This document shows positions 1 to 5,618 of a DNA stretch of 26,224 nucleotides, piece by piece; the stretch's first letter is position 1, and every line of letters starts with the position of its first letter. The stretch is from JALHUB01 sp050010555. GTDB taxonomy: Bacteria > Chloroflexota > Dehalococcoidia > DSTF01 > JALHUB01. The stretch covers positions 1 through 26,224 of the forward strand of contig JBEKKV010000030.1 of the NCBI GenBank assembly GCA_050010555.1, read 5' to 3'. The position numbers were made by a program, and so were the translations under genes. The notes beneath the pieces were generated by a model. The model did no database searches and was not told the DNA's origin. It saw nothing but the letters and a program-made list of their open reading frames with translations.

Positions 1-239
1 AAGCGCTCCGCCACCGGTCGCAGGTGGTTCTCGGCTTCCTCTATCTGCGACTCGACCCAGGCAAGGCTTGCCGCCTCGTCGTTGGGGTTGTCCTGCGCCT
101 TGCCGTTGCGCTTGTCGAGATCAACGACCGTGAGCAGCCTGATGCTGCAGCCAAACGCCTTCGCCGTCTCGGCGGCATGGCTTACTACGACTTCCGAACG
201 AAGGGAACCGTCCACCGGGACCAGCATTTTCTTGTACAT
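1..239 (-). CDS. Universal stress protein (UspA family), N-terminal part, cut by window edge
   Basis: The minus strand from 239 down to 1 reads open with no stop, giving about 79 residues that begin MYKKMLVPVDGS. The first beta strand 'KKMLVPVDGS' followed by 'SEVVVSHAAETAKAFG' is the characteristic start of the UspA alpha/beta fold, and 'IRLLTVVD' is the expected second strand. UspA proteins are small cytoplasmic stress proteins, some of which bind ATP. The ATP-binding G-x2-G-x9-G motif would lie in the missing C-terminal half, so nucleotide binding cannot be judged. An AGAGGCAGGA stretch 6-15 bases upstream is a plausible ribosome-binding site for this ATG. The next gene is more than 500 bases away on the other strand, so the gene looks monocistronic at its 5' end. 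Family call is confident; specific role unknown. Confidence 0.82.
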   Translation of the reverse strand, partial: MYKKMLVPVDGSLRSEVVVSHAAETAKAFGCSIRLLTVVDLDKRNGKAQDNPNDEAASLAWVESQIEEAENHLRPVAER

Positions 240-552
240 GGCGTCCTGCCTCTGACTTCCAACGTAGCCCTGGTGTTGAAATTGACCGGGCCCACGGGGC
301 GGGATAAGCCGACCCTGGCCAGCCGCCCGGCGGGGTACCCCCGGACCCCGTACTCCGATCGCCCATCACCTCTCCGCAGGCCCGGTCACCACTGACGCCC
401 GTGTCGCCCAGTCCTGACTGGTGGTCTGGCTCCCCTCTGCGACGACGGGCTCCCATCTTCCTTGAATGGACAGCCTCAGAGATCTCCTGTTAATGGCGTT
501 CTGGACATCCGCCCCATGCCGGGATTTCTTGCTCTTTTGTCCCTCCAACCGC
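240..552. other. Intergenic region, no gene seen
   Basis: About 310 bases between the divergent UspA gene and the promoter of the winged-helix gene. Short open frames exist on both strands but none has a ribosome-binding site or recognisable protein character. No tRNA, terminator or repeat is evident. It presumably holds the UspA promoter, but no convincing -35/-10 pair was found. Confidence 0.6.
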
Positions 553-581
553 TTGACTTTGGAGCCACAATCATGAATAAT
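553..581 (+). promoter_or_regulatory. Candidate promoter for the winged-helix regulator
   Basis: TTGACT (553-558), a 17-base spacer and AATAAT (576-581) match the housekeeping sigma consensus well. The -10 region sits in a small palindrome, AATCAT-gaata-ATGATT (about 569-585). The implied transcript would have a leader of roughly 175 bases that contains the tandem 56-bp repeat. Inferred only from sequence match and position. Confidence 0.42.
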
Positions 582-624
582 GATTCGTGACAATGAAGAC
601 CGGTTACCACATGCCAGACCGACG

Positions 625-736
625 TACCATGAACTTCATTCCACGTTACGTTATACCGGCTAATCTATTCCAGAGAACCATACCATGAACTTCATTCCAC
701 GTTACCTTTTACCAGCATTCTACTTCCCTTGTTGTC
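625..736 (+). repeat. Tandem 56-bp repeat with palindromic core (putative operators)
   Basis: Two adjacent units of 56 bases (625-680 and 681-736). The first 25 bases of each unit are identical and the remainder is diverged. Each identical block contains the perfect inverted repeat ATGAA-c-TTCAT (629-639 and 685-695). The array ends about 28 bases before the start of a winged-helix DNA-binding protein, so the palindromes are natural candidates for its autoregulatory operators. The repeat is seen directly; the operator role is inference. Confidence 0.7.
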
Positions 737-764
737 TTTGTCAAGCCCTTTTGGAGGAAAAAAC

Positions 765-1079
765 ATGGCTCATTGGGATTTTCTTACCAACCACGCCCTC
801 GTCCTGATCGACGTCATCGACCACCCACATTCGACCCAGCGCGATATCTCTCTTGCCGTCGGCATCACGGACAGAGCTGCCTTTTCCATCCTCAGGGCTC
901 TGGAGGAAGACGGCATGATATCGCGGGAGAAGATAGGCCGGCGCAATCGTTATTCGGTGAACGTCGAGGCCCTGATGCGCCACCGCCGACAGGGCCCTTA
1001 CACCATGGAAGAGCTGGCTCAGGGCCTGCTCCGCCTTTCTGAGGAGGCCGCGGAGAGCCTCACATCTCCCGTTCTATGA
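765..1079 (+). CDS. Small winged-helix (MarR/ArsR-like) transcriptional regulator
   Basis: A 104-residue protein starting at ATG 765 behind a strong GGAGG at 753-757. Residues about 1-20 carry the 'W-D-F-L-T-N-H-A' opening seen in a group of small winged-helix regulators. Residues 24-52 form the helix-turn-helix ('STQRDISLAVGITDRAAFSILRALEEDG') and residues 53-66 the basic wing ('ISREKIGRRNRYSV'). The C-terminal helix (80-100) may serve dimerisation. It has no sensory domain and no cysteine, so it probably does not sense metals or thiols through cysteine ligands. The tandem palindromic repeat upstream suggests it binds its own leader. An in-frame ATG further upstream (729) lacks a ribosome-binding site and would run through the repeat, so it was rejected. 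Target genes are unknown. Confidence 0.8.
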   Translation: MAHWDFLTNHALVLIDVIDHPHSTQRDISLAVGITDRAAFSILRALEEDGMISREKIGRRNRYSVNVEALMRHRRQGPYTMEELAQGLLRLSEEAAESLTSPVL

Positions 1080-1080
1080 G

Positions 1081-1197
1081 TTGACAACCGACTATGGATG
1101 GAGCCCAGAACACTTCGCAGCCTGCCCGGCTTGCGACCGCGGGATCTGCAGCGACCTCTGCCCCAAGCAGGCACTGGCCGTCGAGGCGACGCCCTAG
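1081..1197 (+). CDS. Possible 38-residue cysteine-rich microprotein
   Basis: One base after the regulator stop codon, a TTG-initiated frame encodes 38 residues with four cysteines at 15, 18, 23 and 27 in the spacing C-x2-C-x4-C-x3-C-P. This resembles a ferredoxin-type 4Fe-4S motif (C-x2-C-x2-C-x3-C-P) with two extra residues in the second gap, and could equally bind zinc. The flanking sequence 'DYGWSPEHFAACPACD' has ordinary protein composition. Against it: the start is TTG, there is no good ribosome-binding site at the right distance, and the frame is short. If real, it would be translationally coupled to the regulator. Recorded as a candidate only. Confidence 0.3.
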   Translation: MTTDYGWSPEHFAACPACDRGICSDLCPKQALAVEATP

Positions 1198-1493
1198 CAG
1201 CCGCAGACGGCAGCCCTGAAGAACCAGCGTAATCGTGTCGTCAGATGTCACGCGGCGCGAGACTATGTTTGAGGATCCGCTTTCTACATGAAGCCATTGC
1301 GCAGAGCTTGCGGCTAGTCGCAGTCGCAGCTATGGCCTAAACTTCCGCATTTTCGCTCGGGGGTCTTGAATCTGTTGCACAGCGCTCATGCTAAGATGCT
1401 TTACAGCCAGAAGGACGCAGGCCCGCCCGCCAAGGGAGGGTTCGAGCCCTGCATCGCCCACCAAGCCCGACAACACCGGGGAGGAAGCATAGA
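1198..1493. other. Intergenic region holding a tRNA-3'-like repeat
   Basis: No gene is seen here. The second half (from about 1340) is the first copy of the repeat described separately. The last 15 bases contain the GGGGAGGA ribosome-binding site of the DUF1330-type gene. Confidence 0.6.
1340..1463 (+). repeat. tRNA-3'-like repeat, copy 1 (long form)
   Basis: This block of about 120 bases matches 2241-2354 imperfectly over its whole length. Shared segments include 'TCGCTCGGGGGT', 'TTGAATCTGTTGCACAGCG' and 'GAGGGTTCGAGCCCT'. The 3' end looks like the end of a tRNA gene: a T-loop TTCGAGC, then a seven-base acceptor-like strand ATCGCCC, A, and CCA at 1461-1463. No matching 5' acceptor strand or D-arm is found upstream and the T-stem has mismatches, so it is not a functional tRNA. 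Confidence 0.65.
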
Positions 1494-1880
1494 ATGGCTG
1501 GCACTAGAATCAACGATGACCAATTCCAGGAATTAGCCGCTAATACGAATGAAGGACCATTTGTCATGCTCAACCTTCTGAAGTTCAAGAACGACGGAGG
1601 CCGCGCGGCTTATTTTCGGTACATCAAGGAGTCGGCCCCCTTCGTCGAAGGCGTCGGCGCCAAGCTGCTTTACTTCGGCAAGGCAAAAGAGTTACTTAAT
1701 GGAATAGAGATGTGGGATATTGTAATGCTCGTCCAATACCCGTCCCGCAAGGCGTTCCTCAAAATGGTAAACAACCCCGACTATCTCAAGGTCCATAGTT
1801 TCCGCGAAGAAGCCTTGGAACGAGCGGTCCTCTATGCGACAGACCCTGTAGAATTCAAGGACATTATTTCTCAACAGTGA
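1494..1880 (+). CDS. DUF1330-type dimeric alpha/beta-barrel protein
   Basis: A 128-residue cytoplasmic protein with no signal peptide. The segments 'FVMLNLLKFKNDGG' (about 23-36), 'YIKESAPFVEGVGAKLLYFG' (about 43-62), 'WDIVMLVQYPSRKAFLKMV' and 'NPDYLKVHSFREEAL' follow the DUF1330 layout of a ferredoxin-like alpha/beta barrel that dimerises. The family has no settled biochemical function; related folds include antibiotic-biosynthesis monooxygenases and heme-handling proteins. The ATG at 1494 is preceded by GGGGAGGA about 8 bases upstream, which settles the start. The gene stands alone: repeat copy 1 lies directly upstream and a convergent small gene downstream. Some codons (TTA, AAT, ATA) are more AT-rich than in the neighbouring core genes. 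Confidence 0.78.
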   Translation: MAGTRINDDQFQELAANTNEGPFVMLNLLKFKNDGGRAAYFRYIKESAPFVEGVGAKLLYFGKAKELLNGIEMWDIVMLVQYPSRKAFLKMVNNPDYLKVHSFREEALERAVLYATDPVEFKDIISQQ

Positions 1881-1936
1881 CGTGCCGGTTGGCCTCTCGG
1901 CCACCTTCTACCCGATCTCCACGTACCAGCGGAAGC

Positions 1937-2107
1937 TTACACGGCCCCGCGCGCAGGACGCCGAAGCAGGACAGCATGATCGGCGGTGTTCGGCGCAGTA
2001 TTCCAAGCGTACACGATTATCGGCTCCCAACCCTCAGCCGCCGCTTTGTTGATTTGCTCCTCAAGACCGGTATGAGTGCTGGACTTAACGATTCTGTACT
2101 CAACCAC
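1937..2107 (-). CDS. DUF4177-like small protein
   Basis: A 56-residue protein, VVEYRIVKSS...LEEQINKAAAEGWEPIIV...HAVLLRRP. The pattern of an N-terminal 'E-Y-R-I-V' strand, a helix ending 'AAEGWE', two strands and a closing 'LLRR' matches the small DUF4177 fold. Function of that family is unknown. I chose GTG at 2107 because GGAG lies 7 bases upstream; an earlier in-frame TTG at 2155 has no ribosome-binding site. The gene is convergent with the DUF1330-type gene and has no obvious operon partner. Confidence 0.62.
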   Translation of the reverse strand: MVEYRIVKSSTHTGLEEQINKAAAEGWEPIIVYAWNTAPNTADHAVLLRRPARGAV

Positions 2108-2240
2108 TAGCTCGCTCCTTTGCGTCTGGGTGCCAAATGCCGCTCTCCGCGCCAATCACAGCATGCAGGCCATCAAGGAGTCAAGCGCCAGATGAGAATG
2201 AACAGGATCGCCCGTTCGTTGCCGGCGATTTCCAGATGAC

Positions 2241-2354
2241 AACTTCCGGGTCTTCGCTCGGGGGTGTTGAATCTGTTGCACAGCGCTCAGGCTCGGATGC
2301 TTGAGGTCGCAGGCTTTCCGGCCGGAGGAGGGTTCGAGCCCTGGACCGCACACC
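2241..2354 (+). repeat. tRNA-3'-like repeat, copy 2 (long form)
   Basis: Imperfect direct repeat of 1340-1463. It shares 'TTGAATCTGTTGCACAGCGC', 'GGTCGCAGGC' (shared with copy 4) and 'GGAGGGTTCGAGCCCT'. It ends in an acceptor-like ACCGCAC-A-CC. It lies between the DUF4177-like gene and the 3' end of the ABC substrate-binding protein gene; no other feature was recognised between 2108 and 2413. Confidence 0.65.
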
Positions 2355-2413
2355 GACAACGCGCGGCTCAAATCACCCGAACCGTGGTTGGCGCACGGCC
2401 GCCGAGGCGCGGC

Positions 2414-3691
2414 CTACTGGTTCTTGACCGGCTCCCCGTTCTCACACGCAGTGACGTCGCTGGGCGTCGACTCGTAGCTGATCGGCGTGTCCGACAAGCG
2501 CTTCCACTTGCCGTCGACCACCTGCTCGGGCCACTCGGCTTCGTCGGGACGGTGGTCGGTCGGGCTGAGGTTGACCGGTGCAATGCAAGCGATGCAGCAG
2601 AAACCGCGGATCTGCTCCGCCCCGTCGACGACACTCTCGCGTGTTAGGTTCTGGCCAGCGTTCTGTAGCGCCTGCACGACCAGCTCAGCGGTGCTTATGC
2701 CGTACTCCGTCAGGCTGCTGGGCGTGACGCTGGGCGCAAACTGCTTCATCAGCGCGATGTCGCGCTGCACGCCCGGATCGTCCGTCTCAGAGACCATCCT
2801 GCCGGTTGTGAAGCTGACCAAACCCTCAGCGTTGCTGGCTCCGGCGAGCTGAATCGTCATCTCCACAGCAGAGACAGCGCTCGTGATGAAGGGCACATTC
2901 CAGTTGAGGAGCTCGCGCGACACTTTGAGGGCGCTGGCCAGAGAGCCCGGGTTGCCTATCACGTAGACGAAATCGGGGTTGGCAGCTTTCAAGCGCTGCA
3001 CCTGGGCAGTGAGGTCGAAATTCGTGAAATCGTAGCCCTGCGTGGAGACGATCTTGATGTCCGAGTCGGCCAACTGTGCTTCAGTCTGCTGCAAGCCCAC
3101 GTTGCCGCCCTCGTTGTTCTCGTAGATGATGCCTAACGTCTTGCCGGCGTAATGCTCTTTCATATAGCCCGTATTGATCTTTGCCTCGGTGTCGTAGTCA
3201 GTCACCATACCGAAGCGCGTCTTCACGACGGGATCGGTGAACTGCGGCATGCCGCCGCCGATGAAGAGATCAGGAACGCCTTTGTCCGCCAGGTAGTCCA
3301 TGACGGCCAGGTGACACGAGTCGCCAAGGCTACCGACAATCGCGAAGACTCCATCCTGCTCCACCAGGTTCCGCACGACCTCCACCGCGACCGGCGCGGA
3401 GTACTGGTTATCGCCGACTATCAGCTTGATCTGGCGGCCGTAGACACCACCCTGCGAGTTGACGTAGTCGAAGTAGGCCTTCATGCCGTCGGCGACAACG
3501 CCCCACGCCGCGGCCGGCGAGTTGCTGAGCGGCACGTCCGTTCCGAGCGTTATCTCGGTGTCGGTAACACCGGGCACCGGACCCCCCGGCGTCGAACTCG
3601 AAGCTTGCTCCTTCGAGCTCGAGCAGCCGGCGACGACGATACCGGCGACCATCATAAGAAGGACCAGTGCAACGAATGTCAAGCGTTTCAT
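2414..3691 (-). CDS. ABC transporter substrate-binding lipoprotein (Leu/Ile/Val-type, Peripla_BP_6)
   Basis: A 425-residue lipoprotein. Residues 1-23 are a signal peptide with lipobox V-A-G-C, placing the acylated cysteine at 23. The mature part begins with a Ser-rich linker and then 'GVTDTEITLGTDVPLSNSPAAAWG', the usual opening of type-I periplasmic binding proteins of the branched-chain amino-acid/amide/urea class. 'GGVYGRQIKLIVGDNQYS', 'VFAIVGSLG', 'TLGIIYENNEGG' and 'PDFVYVIGNPG' follow in the expected order for two Rossmann-like lobes. Length is normal. The ligand cannot be read from the sequence. No permease (LivH/M) or ATPase (LivF/G) gene is in the window, so the protein is an orphan here. 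Two ATGs occur (3694, 3691); 3691 gives better spacing from GGGAG. Confidence 0.88.
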   Translation of the reverse strand: MKRLTFVALVLLMMVAGIVVAGCSSSKEQASSSTPGGPVPGVTDTEITLGTDVPLSNSPAAAWGVVADGMKAYFDYVNSQGGVYGRQIKLIVGDNQYSAPVAVEVVRNLVEQDGVFAIVGSLGDSCHLAVMDYLADKGVPDLFIGGGMPQFTDPVVKTRFGMVTDYDTEAKINTGYMKEHYAGKTLGIIYENNEGGNVGLQQTEAQLADSDIKIVSTQGYDFTNFDLTAQVQRLKAANPDFVYVIGNPGSLASALKVSRELLNWNVPFITSAVSAVEMTIQLAGASNAEGLVSFTTGRMVSETDDPGVQRDIALMKQFAPSVTPSSLTEYGISTAELVVQALQNAGQNLTRESVVDGAEQIRGFCCIACIAPVNLSPTDHRPDEAEWPEQVVDGKWKRLSDTPISYESTPSDVTACENGEPVKNQ

Positions 3692-3730
3692 CATGCGTCT
3701 CCCTGCTCCCGTGCGACCTTCCATGAAGGC

Positions 3731-3760
3731 AATCTACTCCCATGCCACGGCGTCGATCAA
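3731..3760 (-). promoter_or_regulatory. Candidate promoter for the substrate-binding protein gene
   Basis: On the minus strand TTGATC (3755-3760), an 18-base spacer and TAGATT (3731-3736) form a moderate match to the housekeeping consensus. The expected transcript start near 3724 would give a leader of about 33 bases. Sequence match only. Confidence 0.35.
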
Positions 3761-3827
3761 CAGGGACGAAGGCAATACCGAAGAAACGATTGACCTGCTC
3801 CCAGGAGATCCACCGCCTGATGGTGCT

Positions 3828-3855
3828 GCAGGTTCGAGCCCTGCGCCGACCACCA
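3828..3855 (+). repeat. tRNA-3'-like fragment, copy 3 (perfect T-arm plus CCA)
   Basis: This short element has a perfect five-pair T-stem (GCAGG/CCTGC) around the loop TTCGAGC, followed by GCCGACC, A and CCA, exactly as in the 3' end of a bacterial tRNA gene. No 5' acceptor strand (GGTCGGC) is present in the 100 bases upstream, so only the 3' part of a tRNA is represented. Confidence 0.6.
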
Positions 3856-3892
3856 GGCCCTCACGGCTCTTTGGAGCATTCGCCTGAGCGAC

Positions 3893-3940
3893 GGGTCGCA
3901 GGCCTGCCCGCCGGGGGACGGTTTGAGCCCTACATCCGCG
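3893..3940 (+). repeat. tRNA-3'-like fragment, copy 4
   Basis: It shares 'GGGTCGCAGGC' and 'CTGCCCGCC' type blocks and the 'GGTTTGAGCCCT' T-loop region with copies 1 and 2, and ends in ATCCGCG without CCA. It lies 37 bases after copy 3 and just before the 3' end of the DUF11-like gene. It is the most decayed of the four copies. Confidence 0.5.
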
Positions 3941-3949
3941 TCGGGCCGC

Positions 3950-4654
3950 TCACTTCGAAGCCGACCATCGCTTTCTTGCCAGCCACGCGGCAGCCAAAGC
4001 CAGGGCACCCACCCCCAGTGCGACTCCGGCGATTAGCGGCGCACTGCTCCCCGACGAGCCCGATCCGTCTACATTTGGCATCTCAACGATCCCGCCAACA
4101 GGGGCGGACGTCCCGGAAGTCGGAGTCGGTGTGCCGAACGGGTAAGTGAAGGCACCGATCGGTGTACCGTTCACCTTCACGTTTGCTTGAGCATGGTCAT
4201 GCGAGTAGAAGTTCCAGAAAATCGTGCTGTCCAGCGTGATGGTTGCGCTGGAGGACGAGCCTTCATTCGGTGGAAGCGCGCCAAGATCGCAATCGCCCGT
4301 ACTAGCTCCGTGGTAGTAGTCCGGCTGGTCACTCCAAGCGCACGTGCCTTGCGTACTGGAGAACAGAGTGGGAGTCATCAGATCCAGCAGATCGAAATGT
4401 ACGATGAGCGGCGTGGCTACACTTTGCCCGATATTGCTTATCGTGAGCGAGTAGCTGAAGGTGGGGGCCGGCGTTGCTGACGGGTTCACGTACGTCCCGG
4501 AGGGAGGCGAAACGCTGCTCTGATATGACAGGGCAGGAGTAGGCGTGGGGCTCTGCGCTTGCGCGCGAGCCGGCGCCGGCAGGTGAACCGAGGCCAATGT
4601 GAGGACCAGACCGGCAGTTGAGGCAAGGGCAATTCGTCCTTTTGCAAGCTTCAT
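3950..4654 (-). CDS. Secreted DUF11-like surface protein with C-terminal membrane anchor
   Basis: A 234-residue protein. Residues 1-31 are a signal peptide (basic start, hydrophobic core, A-R-A before the probable cleavage). A Ser/Thr/Pro-rich linker follows, and then an Ig-like domain (about 50-165) with 'FSYSLTISNIGQSVATPLIVHFDLLD' and 'GDCDLGALPPNEGSSSSATITL', which resembles the DUF11 repeat found in cell-surface proteins. A Pro/Thr and Gly/Ser linker leads to a hydrophobic segment (about 205-224) and a basic tail RKRWSASK, so the protein should be exported and anchored with its domain outside. Two cysteines could form a disulfide. The start at 4654 has GGAGGGAA at the right distance; an ATG eight codons upstream does not. 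Binding partner or function is unknown. Confidence 0.72.
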   Translation of the reverse strand: MKLAKGRIALASTAGLVLTLASVHLPAPARAQAQSPTPTPALSYQSSVSPPSGTYVNPSATPAPTFSYSLTISNIGQSVATPLIVHFDLLDLMTPTLFSSTQGTCAWSDQPDYYHGASTGDCDLGALPPNEGSSSSATITLDSTIFWNFYSHDHAQANVKVNGTPIGAFTYPFGTPTPTSGTSAPVGGIVEMPNVDGSGSSGSSAPLIAGVALGVGALALAAAWLARKRWSASK

Positions 4655-4716
4655 CGGGCTTCCCTCCTCGTCTTGCACGCCTTCCGATTCAATCTGAGCC
4701 GGACGTGGATATTCCT

Positions 4717-4735
4717 ATTATACGCGGCCTGTCAA
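4717..4735 (-). promoter_or_regulatory. Candidate promoter elements for the DUF11-like gene
   Basis: The minus strand has a perfect TATAAT (4717-4722) and a perfect TTGACA (4730-4735), but only 7 bases separate them, so they cannot be one promoter. TATAAT could pair with a poor -35 (TTCGAA, 4741-4746), or TTGACA with ATATCC (4707-4712). A promoter here is likely; its exact form is unresolved. Confidence 0.4.
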
Positions 4736-4748
4736 CGGCGTTCGAACG

Positions 4749-4781
4749 AAAAGGAAGCCCTCCTCGGATAGAAGGGCTTCC
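4749..4781 (-). terminator. Intrinsic terminator after the dimeric alpha/beta-barrel gene
   Basis: On the minus strand GGAAGCCC and GGGCTTCC (4753-4760 and 4774-4781) form a perfect 8-bp stem with a 13-base loop, followed by TTTT (4749-4752). It lies about 60 bases past the stop of the gene ending at 4843. The T-run is short, so efficiency is uncertain. Confidence 0.6.
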
Positions 4782-4842
4782 AGTATCAGTTGCTGACGGT
4801 CGACGAGACTGCTTGTCTCCGCCGCTCCTGGCAATCCGCCTG

Positions 4843-5160
4843 TCAGGAGCGCATTCCGCCCGTTGCCGCGCCGACGGTCTTCGGCAGGCCGAACTCCTTG
4901 TAGACGGAGAACTCCTTCACGCTCGGTGTCGATATTCCGGCGCTCTTCAGCGCCCACCCCAGATCGCCGTCGAGGAACCGGTCGAAGTCGGCTCGCGTCT
5001 CCCATACATCCACGACTTCCCAGCCGTTTTCAGTGGGACCGGCAATGTGCAGAATCATCCCCGGCGCCGGCCCGCTAGCCTCAAGGTCGAGGTCTTTCAT
5101 CACTCGGTCGTACTGCTCCCGACTCACGTCGGTGAACTCAATCACCAATCCGACAGCCAT
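4843..5160 (-). CDS. Dimeric alpha/beta-barrel (ABM/Dabb-like) protein
   Basis: A 105-residue cytoplasmic protein starting MAVGLVIEFTDVSREQYDRVMKDL. 'PAPGMILHIAGPTENGWEVVDVWETRADFDRFLDGDLG' has the strand-helix pattern and the 'W-E-V-V-D-V-W-E-T' core typical of stress-responsive or antibiotic-biosynthesis-monooxygenase-like alpha/beta barrels. No catalytic residue can be assigned from sequence, and the family includes many members without known reaction. The start at 5160 is fixed by an AGAGGAAAAGG ribosome-binding site; the frame extends further upstream without one. A related, shorter reading frame lies directly upstream on the same strand, and a terminator follows the gene. Confidence 0.75.
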   Translation of the reverse strand: MAVGLVIEFTDVSREQYDRVMKDLDLEASGPAPGMILHIAGPTENGWEVVDVWETRADFDRFLDGDLGWALKSAGISTPSVKEFSVYKEFGLPKTVGAATGGMRS

Positions 5161-5300
5161 TTCCTTTTCCTCTTTCTGCGCCGGCCATTCTCCCTCTACC
5201 GGCAACACCCTAGTGTACCGCCGCGAAGTGCAAGGCGCGTGAGTTAAGCCGGTGTTATGTGAAGAACGGGTGAAGGCAAGCCTGCGGGACATACGGGAGC

Positions 5301-5510
5301 CTATGTAAGAACCAGCCTGTCGATCTCGAACTCACGATGCGTGAAGGGCGGCAGCGCCGCGACAGCCTCGCCCACCGCTCTGATGCTCCTGACCCCCGCC
5401 ACGTGCTCCTCGTAGGCCTCGCGCGATTCCCAGACGTCCACCACGAACAGCCGTCCGTCGCTGATGCCGGCGAAGTGGACGAGCAGCCCCGGCGACTCTT
5501 CTTCGCCCAT
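5301..5510 (-). CDS. Truncated dimeric alpha/beta-barrel paralogue
   Basis: A 69-residue frame whose 'PGLLVHFAGISDGRLFVVDVWESREAYEEHV' aligns with 'PGMILHIAGPTENGWEVVDVWETRADFDRFL' of the downstream gene, so the two are paralogues. The first strand and helix of the fold (about 25 residues) are missing: upstream the frame reads into unrelated sequence and overlaps the plus-strand promoter at 5565. ATG 5510 has AGGGTGAG about 9 bases upstream, so a short protein could be made; a TTG at 5540 is possible but weaker. Either a minimal variant or a decaying duplicate. Confidence 0.5.
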   Translation of the reverse strand: MGEEESPGLLVHFAGISDGRLFVVDVWESREAYEEHVAGVRSIRAVGEAVAALPPFTHREFEIDRLVLT

Positions 5511-5564
5511 CGCCGCGCTCACCCTGGACGGTTGGCGCAACCCACGGCACCCGGCCGCGAGCGC

Positions 5565-5594
5565 TTGACAGCCACATCATTCGGAGTCTATTAT
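5565..5594 (+). promoter_or_regulatory. Promoter of the paired lipoprotein genes
   Basis: TTGACA (5565-5570), an 18-base spacer and TATTAT (5589-5594) form a near-consensus housekeeping promoter. The ATG of the first lipoprotein lies 25 bases further on, giving a short leader. Confidence 0.65.
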
Positions 5595-5618
5595 TCAGCG
5601 CGAAAGCGGGGTGCATGG

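Noticed and set aside
24..456. Open frames on both strands at the left end
   Set aside because: The region 1-239 is explained by the UspA frame open to the edge; the others have shadow-like composition.
1060..1251. 63-codon minus-strand frame
   Set aside because: No ribosome-binding site and overlaps the regulator end; the plus-strand cysteine frame is more protein-like.
3152..3793. 213-codon plus-strand frame
   Set aside because: Antisense shadow of the substrate-binding protein gene; His/Arg/Asp-rich composition and no ribosome-binding site.
1340..3940. The four tRNA-like repeats as functional tRNA genes
   Set aside because: No 5' acceptor strand, D-arm or convincing anticodon arm was found for any of them.
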